DNA from: Actinidia chinensis
Lineage: Eukaryota; Streptophyta; Magnoliopsida; Ericales; Actinidiaceae
Assembly: GCA_009663005.1 (NCBI GenBank)
Contig: VIGQ01000726.1
Span: 17,501 to 45,000, forward strand
Length of the DNA: 27,500 bases
Direction: 5' to 3'
Numbering within the stretch: position 1 is the first letter of the stretch; the number at the start of each line of letters is the position of its first letter. The notes beneath the pieces are model-generated. The model was not told the DNA's origin. It made no database searches and saw nothing but the letters and a program-made list of their open reading frames with translations. Below, in pieces: positions 10,667 through 19,158 of the stretch. Both the position numbers and the translations under genes were made by a program.

Positions 10667-10678
10667 CTCTCGATACCA
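10667..10678 (-). other. Primer binding site (tRNA-Met type)
   Basis: The minus strand reads TGGTATCGAGAG one base after the 5' LTR terminal CA. The usual plant copia site, complementary to initiator tRNA-Met, is TGGTATCAGAGC; the first seven bases match exactly. It primes minus-strand DNA synthesis and fixes the LTR boundary. Confidence 0.85.
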
Positions 10679-10679
10679 C

Positions 10680-10975
10680 TGGCTATCAGAATAAAGAAGA
10701 GAAAGACTTTTACACATAAGAGTTGGAGGAAAGTATGTTGTGCTAACTCTGCCCACTCTTTATTGATAAACCAAACAGCCTTTATATAGGCTAGAAATTA
10801 AACGGATAATAGCAAGAAAATAGGAAGACTATAAAGCCATGAAAATAGGAACGGCTACAACTGCAAAACAAACTCCTACTAAACTAAGGTACAAACAAAC
10901 TAGTAGAAACTCCAAGACTAGGTCAACTAAAGACTTATTCAAAATAGCTAAAAAGTCAAATAAAGTCCCTTAACA
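10680..10975 (-). repeat. 5' LTR of the copia element
   Basis: 296 bp. Reading the minus strand it begins TGTTAAGGG and ends GCCA, that is TG...CA, followed by one spacer base and the primer binding site. A TATATAAAG-type TATA box is the complement of about 10782-10790. Homologous throughout to 6608-6889. Confidence 0.92.
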
Positions 10976-11167
10976 GTTGGTCGTCCGTCGAACGGTTAAT
11001 CTAAACACTTGATTCGTTATCTCAGTATTAGATTGCTACATGATGGATCTTGGTAATGAAACTCTCGGGTCTCCTCTAAATTTTGGTCATCCAAACATAA
11101 CTTATACCAATTGGTTGCAATCTAATAGTGCAGCTAAATTCCTTAAAAAACGAACTAAATGTATTTA

Positions 11168-11188
11168 TTTTTTTTTTTTTTTTTTTTT
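11168..11188. repeat. Poly-T tract, 21 bases
   Basis: Followed after one G by a further T run. It lies between the copia element and repeat copy B. The flanking bases 10976-11261 carry no gene that I can support. Confidence 0.9.
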
Positions 11189-11261
11189 GTTTTTTTTGCT
11201 TAAAGAAAGTCTATCATACGTAGGGTGTGAGTAAACTAACTTACACCAGACTCATTATTCT

Positions 11262-11375
11262 CATCTTTGCTTGTGCTTCTCAATTAGTGGCTCAGTTGGA
11301 CCGAATTCGGAACCAAACCATGCCAAGGGGAGACAACACTGGTGTTGGGCTCAACATATCCAGGGCAGTACCCAC
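11262..11375 (+). repeat. Dispersed repeat, copy B, left part
   Basis: Homologous to 5030-5150 of copy A ('AGTGGCTC', 'CCATGCCAAGGG', 'GACAACACTGGTGT', 'ATCCAGGGCAGTACCCAC'). The match stops abruptly at 11375, where a TGTTGACTC LTR start follows, and resumes at 15685. The last five bases, CCCAC, are the left target duplication of the inserted LTR. Confidence 0.8.
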
Positions 11376-11523
11376 TGTTGACTCAAATGCCTCGATTTTG
11401 ATGATAACAAAAAACGTTATGTTAGTGACTAATAGGTTTACTAAAGTGGTGAAGATCATGAAGAATCATGAACTAAAACTCAATTGTTAAAAGGAAACGG
11501 CAAAAACACTTGCTAAAAAGAAA

Positions 11524-12544
11524 GTGTCGACACCTCTGAGAAGGTGTCGACATCTTGAGAATGAAAGCTTATATTGATTAAATCCATTTTTTTAAAGAAC
11601 TATTAGAACAAAAGGTGTGGTGTGAAAATGAAAAATCATAAATCTCTCTGGAATAAAGTTATTGCAGATGATACGCTTTTATGGGAAGAAATCTCGAAGA
11701 CGTGAAGTGAAATCGTGCCAATGGCCAAGAAAGAAATAACAAACCAAATTTCTGGCTAAAGTGTCGACACCATCTTATAGAAGTATCGACACCTCATGTC
11801 AGTAGCCAAAGAAGTATTTTTGGAGAAAGAAGAAATGTCGACAACCAATACAACACCAAATATCAGTAGCCAAATAAGTATTTCTAGAGGAAGTTCGGAC
11901 ACCAGTATCGACACCTAATGCAGTAAGTAATCAAGAAAGTATTTTAGAGAAAGATAGACGTGTTGACATAGTAGCAACACCAAATAGTCAGTGCCAAATA
12001 AATATTTCTAGATAACGAAGTGTTACACCAGTATCGACACCAAAGGTCATAAACCAAAGAAATATTCTGAAGAAGGCAGAGAGTGCGATACATGATTTTG
12101 AAGTGTCGACACATGGAACAAAGCTTGGATTGGAGGTTTTGTGGGAGGAAAACTGCAGAAGTCAACTTCAAATAGAATTCTTGAACTAAAGGATAATCCA
12201 AAACAGAAAAGTTTGAGTCTATCTTTAAGATCTAGAAGTCAAGTTTTCCAATGAGACTAAAATTCATGACCAAACTCGAAGTATTGAAGAAATTATGATT
12301 AAGAGGAATGCTCTATTTTTGAAAAAAATCTTGCAGCCACGTCAGATGCAATTATCTCCATTTCAGCAGGTTCCAAATAAAGGAAAACTTTGAACCCCAA
12401 ATTGTAGCCCAATAAGTCTGTTTCTAAACAATAAATGATGTTCAAAATTCTAAGTAACGAAGAAGTTATGGTCAATTTACTGAAAATTGACACCCAAAAC
12501 TAAATCATAGGAAGGTGTCGACACCTGCACAGAAGTGTCGACAC
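11524..12544. repeat. GTGTCGACAC palindromes and ~60-bp degenerate tandem units
   Basis: The self-complementary word GTGTCGACAC, or a form with one or two changes (GTATCGACAC, GTGTCGACAT), occurs at 11524, 11544, 11761, 11783, 11905, 12031, 12103, 12515 and 12535. A tenth copy is split by the gypsy-like LTR (12584-12588 plus 14824-14828). Between about 11783 and 12112 the words are joined by imperfect units of roughly 60 bp containing 'GTCAGTAGCCAAA.AAGTATTT'. The location is the 5' half (U3-like part) of the LTR, where transcription-factor sites would be expected. Regulatory use is inference. Confidence 0.8.
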
Positions 12545-12583
12545 TTTTGGTCAGTAGTCAAATACTCCAAATATGGAACACAA

Positions 12584-12588
12584 GTATC
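12584..12588 (+). other. Left 5-bp target duplication (GTATC) of the gypsy-like LTR
   Basis: GTATC directly precedes the TGTAAGG start of the nested LTR and is repeated exactly at 14819-14823. Rejoining the two sides restores GTATCGACAC, one of the recurring words of the host LTR. Confidence 0.9.
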
Positions 12589-12832
12589 TGTAAGGTTTCA
12601 AGTTTATATAGATAAAAGTTTGGACTTTGCTAGGTTGTATTAGTTTAATTGAAGATTCATGACTTGTGGATTAATTAAAGAAGACATTTAAATTAGATGA
12701 TATATGGAAAGTAGATTGGAGGGGTGAGTGTAATTTTTATAAAACTATTACACTCTGCAATTTTTATGCACCGGAAAGGCGCCGAAAGAGGGGAGCATGT
12801 GAAAGAAACAAAGAAAAAGAAAAAGGGAAAAA

Positions 12833-12873
12833 GAAATAAAATAATAAAATAATAAAATAATAAAATAATAATA
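12833..12873. repeat. (AATAAAAT)n microsatellite
   Basis: About five tandem units of an 8-base AATAAAAT-type word, just upstream of the LTR TATA box. Confidence 0.85.
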
Positions 12874-12902
12874 TTTATATATATAAGATACTTTATCAAC
12901 TC

Positions 12903-12910
12903 TATAAATA
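12903..12910 (+). promoter_or_regulatory. TATA box of the gypsy-like LTR
   Basis: TATAAATA followed by a G/A-rich leader. It lies about 315 bases into the LTR, a usual place for the U3/R border in chromovirus LTRs. Confidence 0.6.
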
Positions 12911-13821
12911 GGAGAGGGAGGAGCTCGGATGAAGAGAAGAAGAGGGAGGGAGAAAGGAGAGAAAGAAGTGAGAGAAATTATATGGTGTGGTTAAGTTTTG
13001 ATCATGAAAGGATAGAGGTGCAGATCAACGGTGAGGTTTTGAGATGACGTTGGATCGATTGCAAAATTTTAGTATTGACGATCATGGAAGCATGAGCTTC
13101 ATATTGACGGTTAGTTTTGTCAAATTTCTATTTAGGTAAGGGGGTTAGTTGTTTGGGTTTTCACTTTGGATGTTGTTAATAGGAATTATATAAAGTCTCA
13201 GTGAAACATTATTTTGTTTTGTATTAAAATTGAAATGAAAAAATTTAGTTTGGATGAAGTATATTTATTTTATGCCGAAAAATTGAAAAGATAAAAGATA
13301 GAAAGGTTGAAACTTTTTATTGAATTATTTTGATTTAATATAAGAATTTCTTGTCAAATTAATACTCATAAATGCTTATGAAAATATTTGACAATCATTG
13401 ATGATAAAGGTGATTTTTAATATACTGTGAAAGTGATGTTAAAATAAAAAGTTCAAAAAAAAAATGAACTTGGGTTTTTTAGGAAATGGAATTTGAATTG
13501 AGATGAGAATTATTTAGAAATGACACTCTGAAACATACCGAAATTAGGATGGCTTAGATTAAACACAGAATAAAGTCATAGATGGCAAAGATGACAGAGG
13601 AAATGTCATAGCCCCCGGGAATTGATAAGTAAGTCAAGAAAAAATTACAAAATGAAAGTTTCTAGAGGCAATGATAAGGAGGGAATGCTAGCCACGGTGA
13701 AAGCCGGGGAAGTGACAAATGAAAGTCCTGGATGACAATAATACGGAGGGAATATCAAACCCACGGTGAAAGTCCGGGAAAGTGAGACGGGTTTTATCTA
13801 CGTAACGTAGTGCATAATGAG

Positions 13822-14340
13822 TAGGGGTGCACCAAAAGTCCCACCCGACCAGAGACCCGATTTGACCCGGACCTATGGGTAAGTTGTCGTCGGGTTTTTA
13901 ATAACCATGGGTGGTTTCGCGGTCTGAAAATCATAGACCCGAGCGGTTCGGGTCAGTTCTTGGGTCCCTAGATGTTTTAACCCAAAAAAAAGACACGTCG
14001 GAAACGTCCTGAGAATCGAAAGCCTAGAACCGACCAAATCGATCCGAAAAAAATCGAAAGCTTAGAGACCGATCATATGGGCTTACAATACACTCTACCA
14101 CACTTTGCGTATTGCCTATTTATTATTAGAATAAAGAATAAGTAAAAAAAATTTAAAATGGAGGACCCGATCTGACACGATAATCGAAGCAATCGAAGAA
14201 CCGAACCGACCCGAGCGGGTCGGGTCGGGTCTTCGGGACGCGTCGGGTCGGTTCTAGGTCTAAATTCTAGAACCGTTGGTGGTCGGGGCGGGGCTAGGGC
14301 TAATGCAGACCCGATCCAACCCGACCCATGTGCACCCCTA
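13822..14340. mobile_element. hAT-type MITE, 519 bp
   Basis: The termini are perfect inverted repeats TAGGGGTGCAC and GTGCACCCCTA. The flanks are ATAATGAG on the left and ATTAATGAG on the right, an 8-bp target duplication with one extra base. Both subterminal regions are crowded with CCCGACC / GGGTCGGG words, for example around 14204-14250, the arrangement expected for hAT transposase binding. There is no open frame, so it is non-autonomous. It interrupts the gypsy-like LTR and is the innermost layer of the nest. Confidence 0.88.
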
Positions 14341-14818
14341 ATTAATGAGGTTGGAAGGATTGGTTAGGTGTTGTCATTCTAAATTATTGGAGTAATGCCT
14401 TGTGAGAAAAGTCGGAAGTTTTTGGGAAACCTGTGATTTGAGAAATCACGGATTGAATCACAAGTATATTGATAGAAATGAAAGCATACTTTATGCATCC
14501 AATTTTCATAGGTATAGTTATGTTATCATGGTTTTGGTGTGAATGAAGCATCAAGTCCATTGTTAATTTTTCAAGGTAAACTCACATTTACATAAAAAAG
14601 TTCTTTTCAGGTACGAGGTTATCCTGAATCTTGATGCCTGGGATGCCAGTTGTGTTGTTTAATTTGATAAACCTATTAAGTGTAATAGATGTTGTAAAAT
14701 TATTTCCGCACTCGATTAAATGACAGGTATTGTCATTTTTTTGTTTGCTTTTCGCATGTGAGTGTTTGCTTACGTGGGGGGGGCCGGATTTGGTTTGAAG
14801 GGGCGGGCGGACCGTATA

Positions 14819-14823
14819 GTATC
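14819..14823 (+). other. Right 5-bp target duplication (GTATC)
   Basis: Exact repeat of 12584-12588 directly after the nested LTR end CCGTATA. Confidence 0.9.
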
Positions 14824-15143
14824 GACACTAGCGTAACAGCTCTAAACGTTTATAAAAGGTTCCAAAACAAGTATTAAATAACATCCAACTACCTCCAACG
14901 GCTATATCAAGTTCAAAGCCATTTAAATACAAGTCTCCAATAATATTGAGGGTTGAACACAATGTTATAACATAAGAGTAATTCAATCAAAGAGTTTCAA
15001 TTTTCTAATTCTCTCAAAATTTTCTTGTTCACAAGGTGAGATATGTCACCAAGGTTGAGATATTCCACTCTATCTACTCTTCAAAGAGAGCTTGTTTCAC
15101 TGTATATCTTCATATATCTATATCCTTGTAAGTTGGAGTATAA

Positions 15144-15385
15144 ATGGACAAAAAATACTTGGTGAGAGTTTTTGAGTGTTTCTTCTTATAAAAAAACTAA
15201 ACACTTAAGAGTATGAGGTTATTCTTATAAGTAAAACACTAAAGTTTTGAGTGTAATTAGACAAAAAACACTGGCGAGCGGTTTGAGTGTTTCACTGGTA
15301 CAAAAGCCAAACACTTAAGCGTTTGAGATTTTCTCTATAAGTAAAATATAGGAGTTTGAGTAGGTTTAGGGACAAAACACTTGTA
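15144..15385 (+). repeat. ~115-bp tandem duplication in the SIRE-like LTR
   Basis: Two consecutive units begin at about 15144 and 15259. Each has 'GACAAAAAA', 'ACT', 'GCGAG' or 'GTGAG', 'TTTGAGTGTTTC', 'AAACACTTAAG.GT.TGAG', 'CTATAAGTAAAA' and 'GTTTGAGT' in order. A third, truncated start ('GGGACAAAACACTTG') follows at about 15370. It lies in the transcribed (R/U5) part of the LTR. Confidence 0.75.
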
Positions 15386-15684
15386 TTATAAAAGTTAGCT
15401 GAGCACTTGGTTAAAATCAGCCTCCACTGAATTATTGCATGCAAGTAGGGAAGAAGATCTTGCGGACGGTCTAGGAGGACGTAGATCACACAGTTGTTGA
15501 TAGAACCTCGGTAAATTTTTGTGTCCCTTTCTTGGCTTGATTCTTCCTTTAATATTGCTTATATTGTTTGCACATAAATTGATTTATAGATTGATTGTAA
15601 ATAGTTTTATTATCATAATTGTTATTAATTTAAAAAAACTCAATCACCCCTCTTTAATTTGTCTTTTGGGCCAATACTACTTAC

Positions 15685-16075
15685 TGTGACAGGTGGTCAA
15701 GAGGGCCATTATGCAAGATTCCAAAACCCAACTACTTTTCTCGGCCGTAACGACCCTTTTGTTGCTGGCCGAAGATGGGCAATCCCTCAAATTTATGGGA
15801 TTAGAGGTGCAATGGCATGGATTGTACCCACTGGTGCATTGCAGGGATCCCTCGGCTACTTGCAACCAAATCTTACCATCTTATTGTTCAGACATATAGG
15901 GCGAGCTTGGATTTGCGAATTGAAATGAATGGTTTGTCATTGCGATCAAGGGGTAAACATATAATTTTAATGTAATGATTAATATGGGATTTGACGGTTT
16001 TAGAATGATGAGCTTGGAATTTCGTGGTGGATAAATTATTGAAACCCCCCCCCCCCCACTATTTGTACGAATATT
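15685..16075 (+). repeat. Dispersed repeat, copy B, right part
   Basis: Resumes the homology to copy A (about 5150-5578): 'GTAACGACCCTTTTGTTGCTG', 'GGGCAATCCCTC', 'GTGCAATGGCATGGATTG', 'GCATTGCAGGGATCC', 'AAATGAATG', 'GGTGGATAAATT' and 'TATTTGTACGAATATT'. An open frame at 15659-15928 (89 codons) crosses the LTR junction and is not conserved in copy A. A run of 13 C (16045-16057) is absent from copy A. Confidence 0.8.
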
Positions 16076-16250
16076 AAGATTAAAGTCTTTTTGGGTTTCC
16101 CCAATATTAAGAAGGGGTATGCCATTCTTTATGTTGGATTCTTTCCTATGGTGAGATTGATCAAAGAATTTATTTAATGAAGAAAGAATTAAAAATTGTG
16201 GTGTGTGGTGTTTGAGGAGGAGGAGAGAAAATTGAAGAAGATAGTACCCT

Positions 16251-16910
16251 TACGATGGCTTGAGTGACGGGTAACGGTAGCTCAGTGGTATGTTATCATG
16301 TTCTCTACAAAGCCAGAGAAATAGTGAGTTCAGCCACCGAGTATTTTCAGAAAACGGCTCTCTGACGGTCAATCAAGGTTACCGAGTTGTAAGAGAGAAA
16401 TTATAAAACAAATAGCCAAGATAGGCTAAATGTGTGTCCTTTGAGTGGCTAAGGGATGACCTTGCATAGCACGCAGTTCGGGATGTAATGGACGCGTCCA
16501 ATTGGTCATGTCATTGGATAGATTGTAGCTCGACAAGTACCTGAATACGCTTATCTGTTGTGTTAGTGAGTAGGTGGCTGGCTCAGTCATGCCTCTAAGG
16601 CCTGATTGGTAGCCAGACATTATGTTGTCGACATCTGATCCAAGCGTGGAAGCGAGTCAGAGAAAACATAGTCCATGCAAGTTACATTTTTGTCCCACTG
16701 TATTGCCTCAGGTGCGCCGCTTCCCTTTTGCCCCTCGAACAAGTTGCTATAGAGCGACAGCTCGGTAGAGGTGCTTGCCAGAACTCGGACAGAGCTAATG
16801 TATCGATCGTGCTTCCGACCAAGTTCCGGCGTAGAGGCCCCATGAGCTTGCTTCATAGCGATAGCTTGACAGTAGTGCCTATCCTATTGACCAGAAATAA
16901 TAATTCTTTA
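16251..16910. other. Island of higher GC, origin unknown (possible organellar insertion)
   Basis: This stretch is close to half GC, while its surroundings are around 30 percent. It begins after an AT-rich, G-rich border and ends sharply before an A-rich tract near 16895. Open frames (16426-16620 and 16620-16856 minus, 16728-17024 plus) have no recognised domain. Texture resembles plant mitochondrial non-coding DNA, so a nuclear copy of organelle DNA is one option, but I cannot name a source gene. Confidence 0.3.
16268..16342 (+). repeat. tRNA-like stretch (box A and weak box B); SINE head or tRNA relic
   Basis: TAGCTCAGTGGT (16280-16291) matches the internal polymerase III box A of tRNA genes. 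About 45 bases later GAGTTCAGCCAC resembles a box B that has lost part of GGTTCGANTCC. Between them TCTCT...AGAGA could be an anticodon stem, but the loop has eight bases and the D-stem does not pair. So it is not a functional tRNA. Confidence 0.3.
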
Positions 16911-17511
16911 TTTTATCCCATAAAAAAAATAAAAAAAGGTTATATTATCAAAATTGTTCAGAACCATTTGATTCTAATCTATTACAACCCAAACCCAAGC
17001 CCGATGGGGAGCGGCATATGGTAGTTGCGACCCATGTGAGTCTCCCCTCGCGAAACTGATGTCCTATGGGTCCTCCCCAAGTCCCAACTTGTATACCCAC
17101 TTGGTTCCCCCTTCATAACCAATGGGGACAAGGTTAGTTGCCTACCTGTACCATGTTTTTTGGACAAACAATTACAAGTGTTAATCCTCACAACTAAGTC
17201 TTCCATTTAATAAAATATATTAAGTTTCTAAATAGAAATACATATATTGACCACATTTATCACTATTTTGTCATTAAGTTTCTCAATTGTGGAAAATTAA
17301 AAAGATTAATTATTTCTCTTCGACTGGAGTAATGATTTTTTGTTTACTTGTTGTCCTCTTATAGGGTATAAGTTGGGCTTAGTGTGAGTATAATTATGGA
17401 TTTTTGTCCCGTTTGATATAATTCAGTACTGTAATTTTGTGTTCTACTACCGCTTGTAATAAACACGTTTTTTCTATTGGGAGAAATAGAAATTTGTTTG
17501 TGTTTGTCCAC
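16911..17511. other. Unassigned DNA
   Basis: 16985-17150 is moderately GC-rich with 'CCCAAACCCAAGCCCGATGG' and several GGGT/ACCC words that might be a hAT-type subterminal region, though no partner end was found. 17160-17511 is AT-rich. No gene is supported. Confidence 0.4.
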
Positions 17512-18105
17512 ATGAAATTAACATTATATGAATGTTTACGAATCTCACTCTTTCAAAAAATGCCTTCAAAAGAACAAAAAAAAAAGAAAAAAAATTGCAA
17601 AAAAACAATTGTAATTTTCATAAAATTACAATATTTTGATCTTAATTCCCATATTCTTAAATATGTCTTAGAACTACCAATATTATTTCGGACATCACGC
17701 TTTCTATTTTTCCAAATTTATTGTATTTTCAAAAAAAATAAAATGAAACTATCTATAATATAGACCCACACCTTTATTTTTTAATAAAAACTATTCTCCC
17801 ACTACCTACGACGAAATCCAATTGATGTTAATCAATGATGAATTTTATCTGAGACTATTTTTCCTCAAAAAAATAGTATTCCTTCAGTTCTTAAAGACGT
17901 GACTCCCACATAAGAATTGTGATCCAATGGATAAAAAAATCTCTAAAGTTGCGCTATTTTTTACCCATAAATTATTTTTTTCAGTAGACGCACTTAATAA
18001 AATAAAATACCCTCCCCATCCCCCGACCCCACCTGCCAACCATTTTTGATTTTTGTATTAAATGAATTTTTTTATTATTTGATTAAACTTGATATTACTA
18101 GTAAT
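17512..18105 (+). repeat. Family M, inner segment plus terminal module M2
   Basis: The inner segment (17512-17640) matches 24780-24900 ('GAATGTTTACGAAT', 'CTTCAAAAGAACAAA', 'CAATTGTAATTTTCATA'). It is followed by the module order 'CTATTTTTCCTCAAAAAAA', 'GTGACTCCCACATAAGAATT', 'GATCCAATGGATAAAAAAA', 'TTACCCATAAATTATTTTTT' and the outer tail 'TTTGTATTAAATGAATTTTT' with 'TTTGATTAAACTTGA'. This links the terminal module to a specific interior, so the family is a real element type. The open frame 17437-17763 is lysine/asparagine-rich chance coding. Confidence 0.6.
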
Positions 18106-18194
18106 TGCTCATGCCCATTGGCACTATGTCAAAAAAAAAAAGATCAACCTCTTAGGACATACTATTAGAGTTGGTTACACCTAAAAAATAAGTA

Positions 18195-18580
18195 GGATAA
18201 ATTACACTGACCTCCCCTGAGGTCCAAGGTTAATACACAAAGTATCCCTGACATTGAGAAATACAATGACCGCCCTGAGATGTAAAAACTCGTAAAGATT
18301 TTCTACATTTGGCATTGACCACCCCTGAGTTTGAATTAATACACAAAAGACACCCTGAATTCAAATCAACATTCTTTGTTCAAAAAGAAATAACTTTGTC
18401 AGGGGTGATTTGTGTATTAACTCATAACATCAGAGAGTGTTGGTCAGGTGTAAGTATGGGTTAAAATAGAAGATCGTTACAAAGTTTTCAAATCAAGGGG
18501 AAGGTCATTGTAATTTTTCAAACGTCAGGGATCACTTTGTGTTATTAATCGGAACCTCAGGGGAGGTCAGTGTAATTACC
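18195..18580. mobile_element. 386-bp MITE with strong terminal inverted repeats
   Basis: Left end GGATAAATTACACTGACC then TCCCCTGAGGT; right end is its complement, ACCTCAGGGGAGGTCAGTGT then AATTACC. Inside, 'TTAATACACAAAGTATCCCTGAC' pairs with a 'GTCAGGGATCACTTTGTGTT' stretch, and 'CACCCCTGA' with 'TCAGGGGTG', so nearly the whole element can fold into a hairpin. It has no coding capacity. The flanks share AAATAAG-type sequence on both sides but I cannot fix the target duplication. It sits between two family M copies. Confidence 0.88.
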
Positions 18581-18619
18581 AATAAATAAGATATAAATGT
18601 CAGATAAAAAAAGATACAT

Positions 18620-19127
18620 TAATACAAAGGAAGAAAATTTTGCAAAGTGTTGAACGATTTGACCATGGTCACAAACATATGTGGACACACCTTTGAGAAG
18701 AATGAAGTGATATTTTTTTGGGTGAAAAATAGTTTTTAGGTGAAATCTCACCATTAGATTAACTCAATGCAAGTCCAATGTAGATAGTGAGAGATAGTTT
18801 AGAAGATTCCAAAATCAAAAATATTTATGTTTATATTATAAATTTTTTTGTTCTTATCATGATAAATTTATTTTGACTATTCTTTTTACTCAAATCTTTT
18901 ATTCGACCGTTGTATAAATTAATTTCAATAAATATAAAAAAATATAATTAAAGAAAATAGACATATGAAAATCACATGCCCTTTCTATTTAGGATATTTT
19001 TTTTATTTGTTTGCTTTCACATTTACTTGTCTTTTTTTTCACCGATTACGCTTAAGAAAAAATAATCTAAAAATAAAAAATTATCTAAATTTAGAAAAAT
19101 TCACTAAAAAATTTTTTTATTACTTAA

Positions 19128-19158
<31 letters not shown>

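Larger units (their letters stand above)
6608..10975 (-). mobile_element. Degenerate Ty1/copia LTR retrotransposon
   Basis: Two related LTRs (6608-6889 and 10680-10975) in the same orientation enclose a 3.8-kb interior. Read on the minus strand the interior runs LTR, primer binding site, gag, protease, integrase, reverse transcriptase, polypurine tract, LTR. Protease, then integrase, then reverse transcriptase is the copia order. All coding parts are broken by stops and frameshifts, so the copy is dead. The element is about 4.4 kb, against about 5 kb usual for the superfamily; RNase H is missing. The LTRs differ at roughly a quarter of positions by eye, which means an old insertion. Flanking pentamers (CCTAG left, GTTGG right) do not match, so the target duplication has decayed or the left edge is a few bases off. 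Confidence 0.93.
12589..14818 (+). mobile_element. Ty3/gypsy chromovirus (Tekay-like) solo LTR
   Basis: It is bounded by exact target duplications. It starts TGTAAGG and ends CCGTATA (ancestral CA now TA). Inner landmarks resemble Tekay/Del LTRs: a TATAAATA box (12903), a purine-rich transcribed leader (12911-12980), 'GTAAGGGGGTTAGTTGTTTG', 'CAGGTACGAGGTTATCCTG', 'TAGATGTTGTAAAATTATTT' and a G-rich end with 'GGGGCGGGCGGACCGT'. With the MITE removed it is about 1.7 kb. No primer site or coding interior follows, so it is a solo LTR. The solo LTR call is firm; the Tekay assignment rests on recall. Confidence 0.85.
11376..15679 (+). mobile_element. SIRE/Maximus-like copia LTR, solo, interrupted
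   Basis: It starts TGTTGACTC followed by a 'TTTTGATGATAACAAAA' block, as in SIRE/Maximus LTRs. Its right end has the usual landmarks of that group: 'GGACGTAGATCACAC', 'AACCTCGGTAAATTTTTGTG' and a final 'TCAATCACCCCTCTT' stretch. The host repeat is cut cleanly. Flanking pentamers are CCCAC and CTTAC; both differences are C/T changes, as expected of decay of methylated cytosine, and the right end reads TA where CA is expected. After removing the nested insertion the LTR is about 2.07 kb. No coding interior, primer site or second LTR is seen, so this is a solo LTR left by recombination. Confidence 0.8.

Noticed and set aside
6608..10975. Endogenous pararetrovirus or other viral insertion
   Set aside because: Primer site, polypurine tract, two LTRs and the order protease, integrase, reverse transcriptase identify a Ty1/copia element; no movement or coat protein words were seen.
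11524..12544. CRISPR-like array of repeated words
   Set aside because: Spacing is irregular, the words are short palindromes in degenerate tandem units inside an LTR, and the DNA is plant nuclear in character.
15659..15928. Plus-strand open frame of 89 codons
   Set aside because: It crosses the right border of the SIRE-like LTR into repeat copy B and is not kept in copy A, so it is a chance fusion frame.
16268..16342. Functional tRNA gene
   Set aside because: Box A is good but the D-stem does not pair, the anticodon loop has the wrong size and the T-arm is eroded.
17437..17763. Open frame of 108 codons, among the longest here
   Set aside because: Composition is lysine, asparagine and phenylalanine from A/T runs, and it overlaps a dispersed repeat; no domain is seen.
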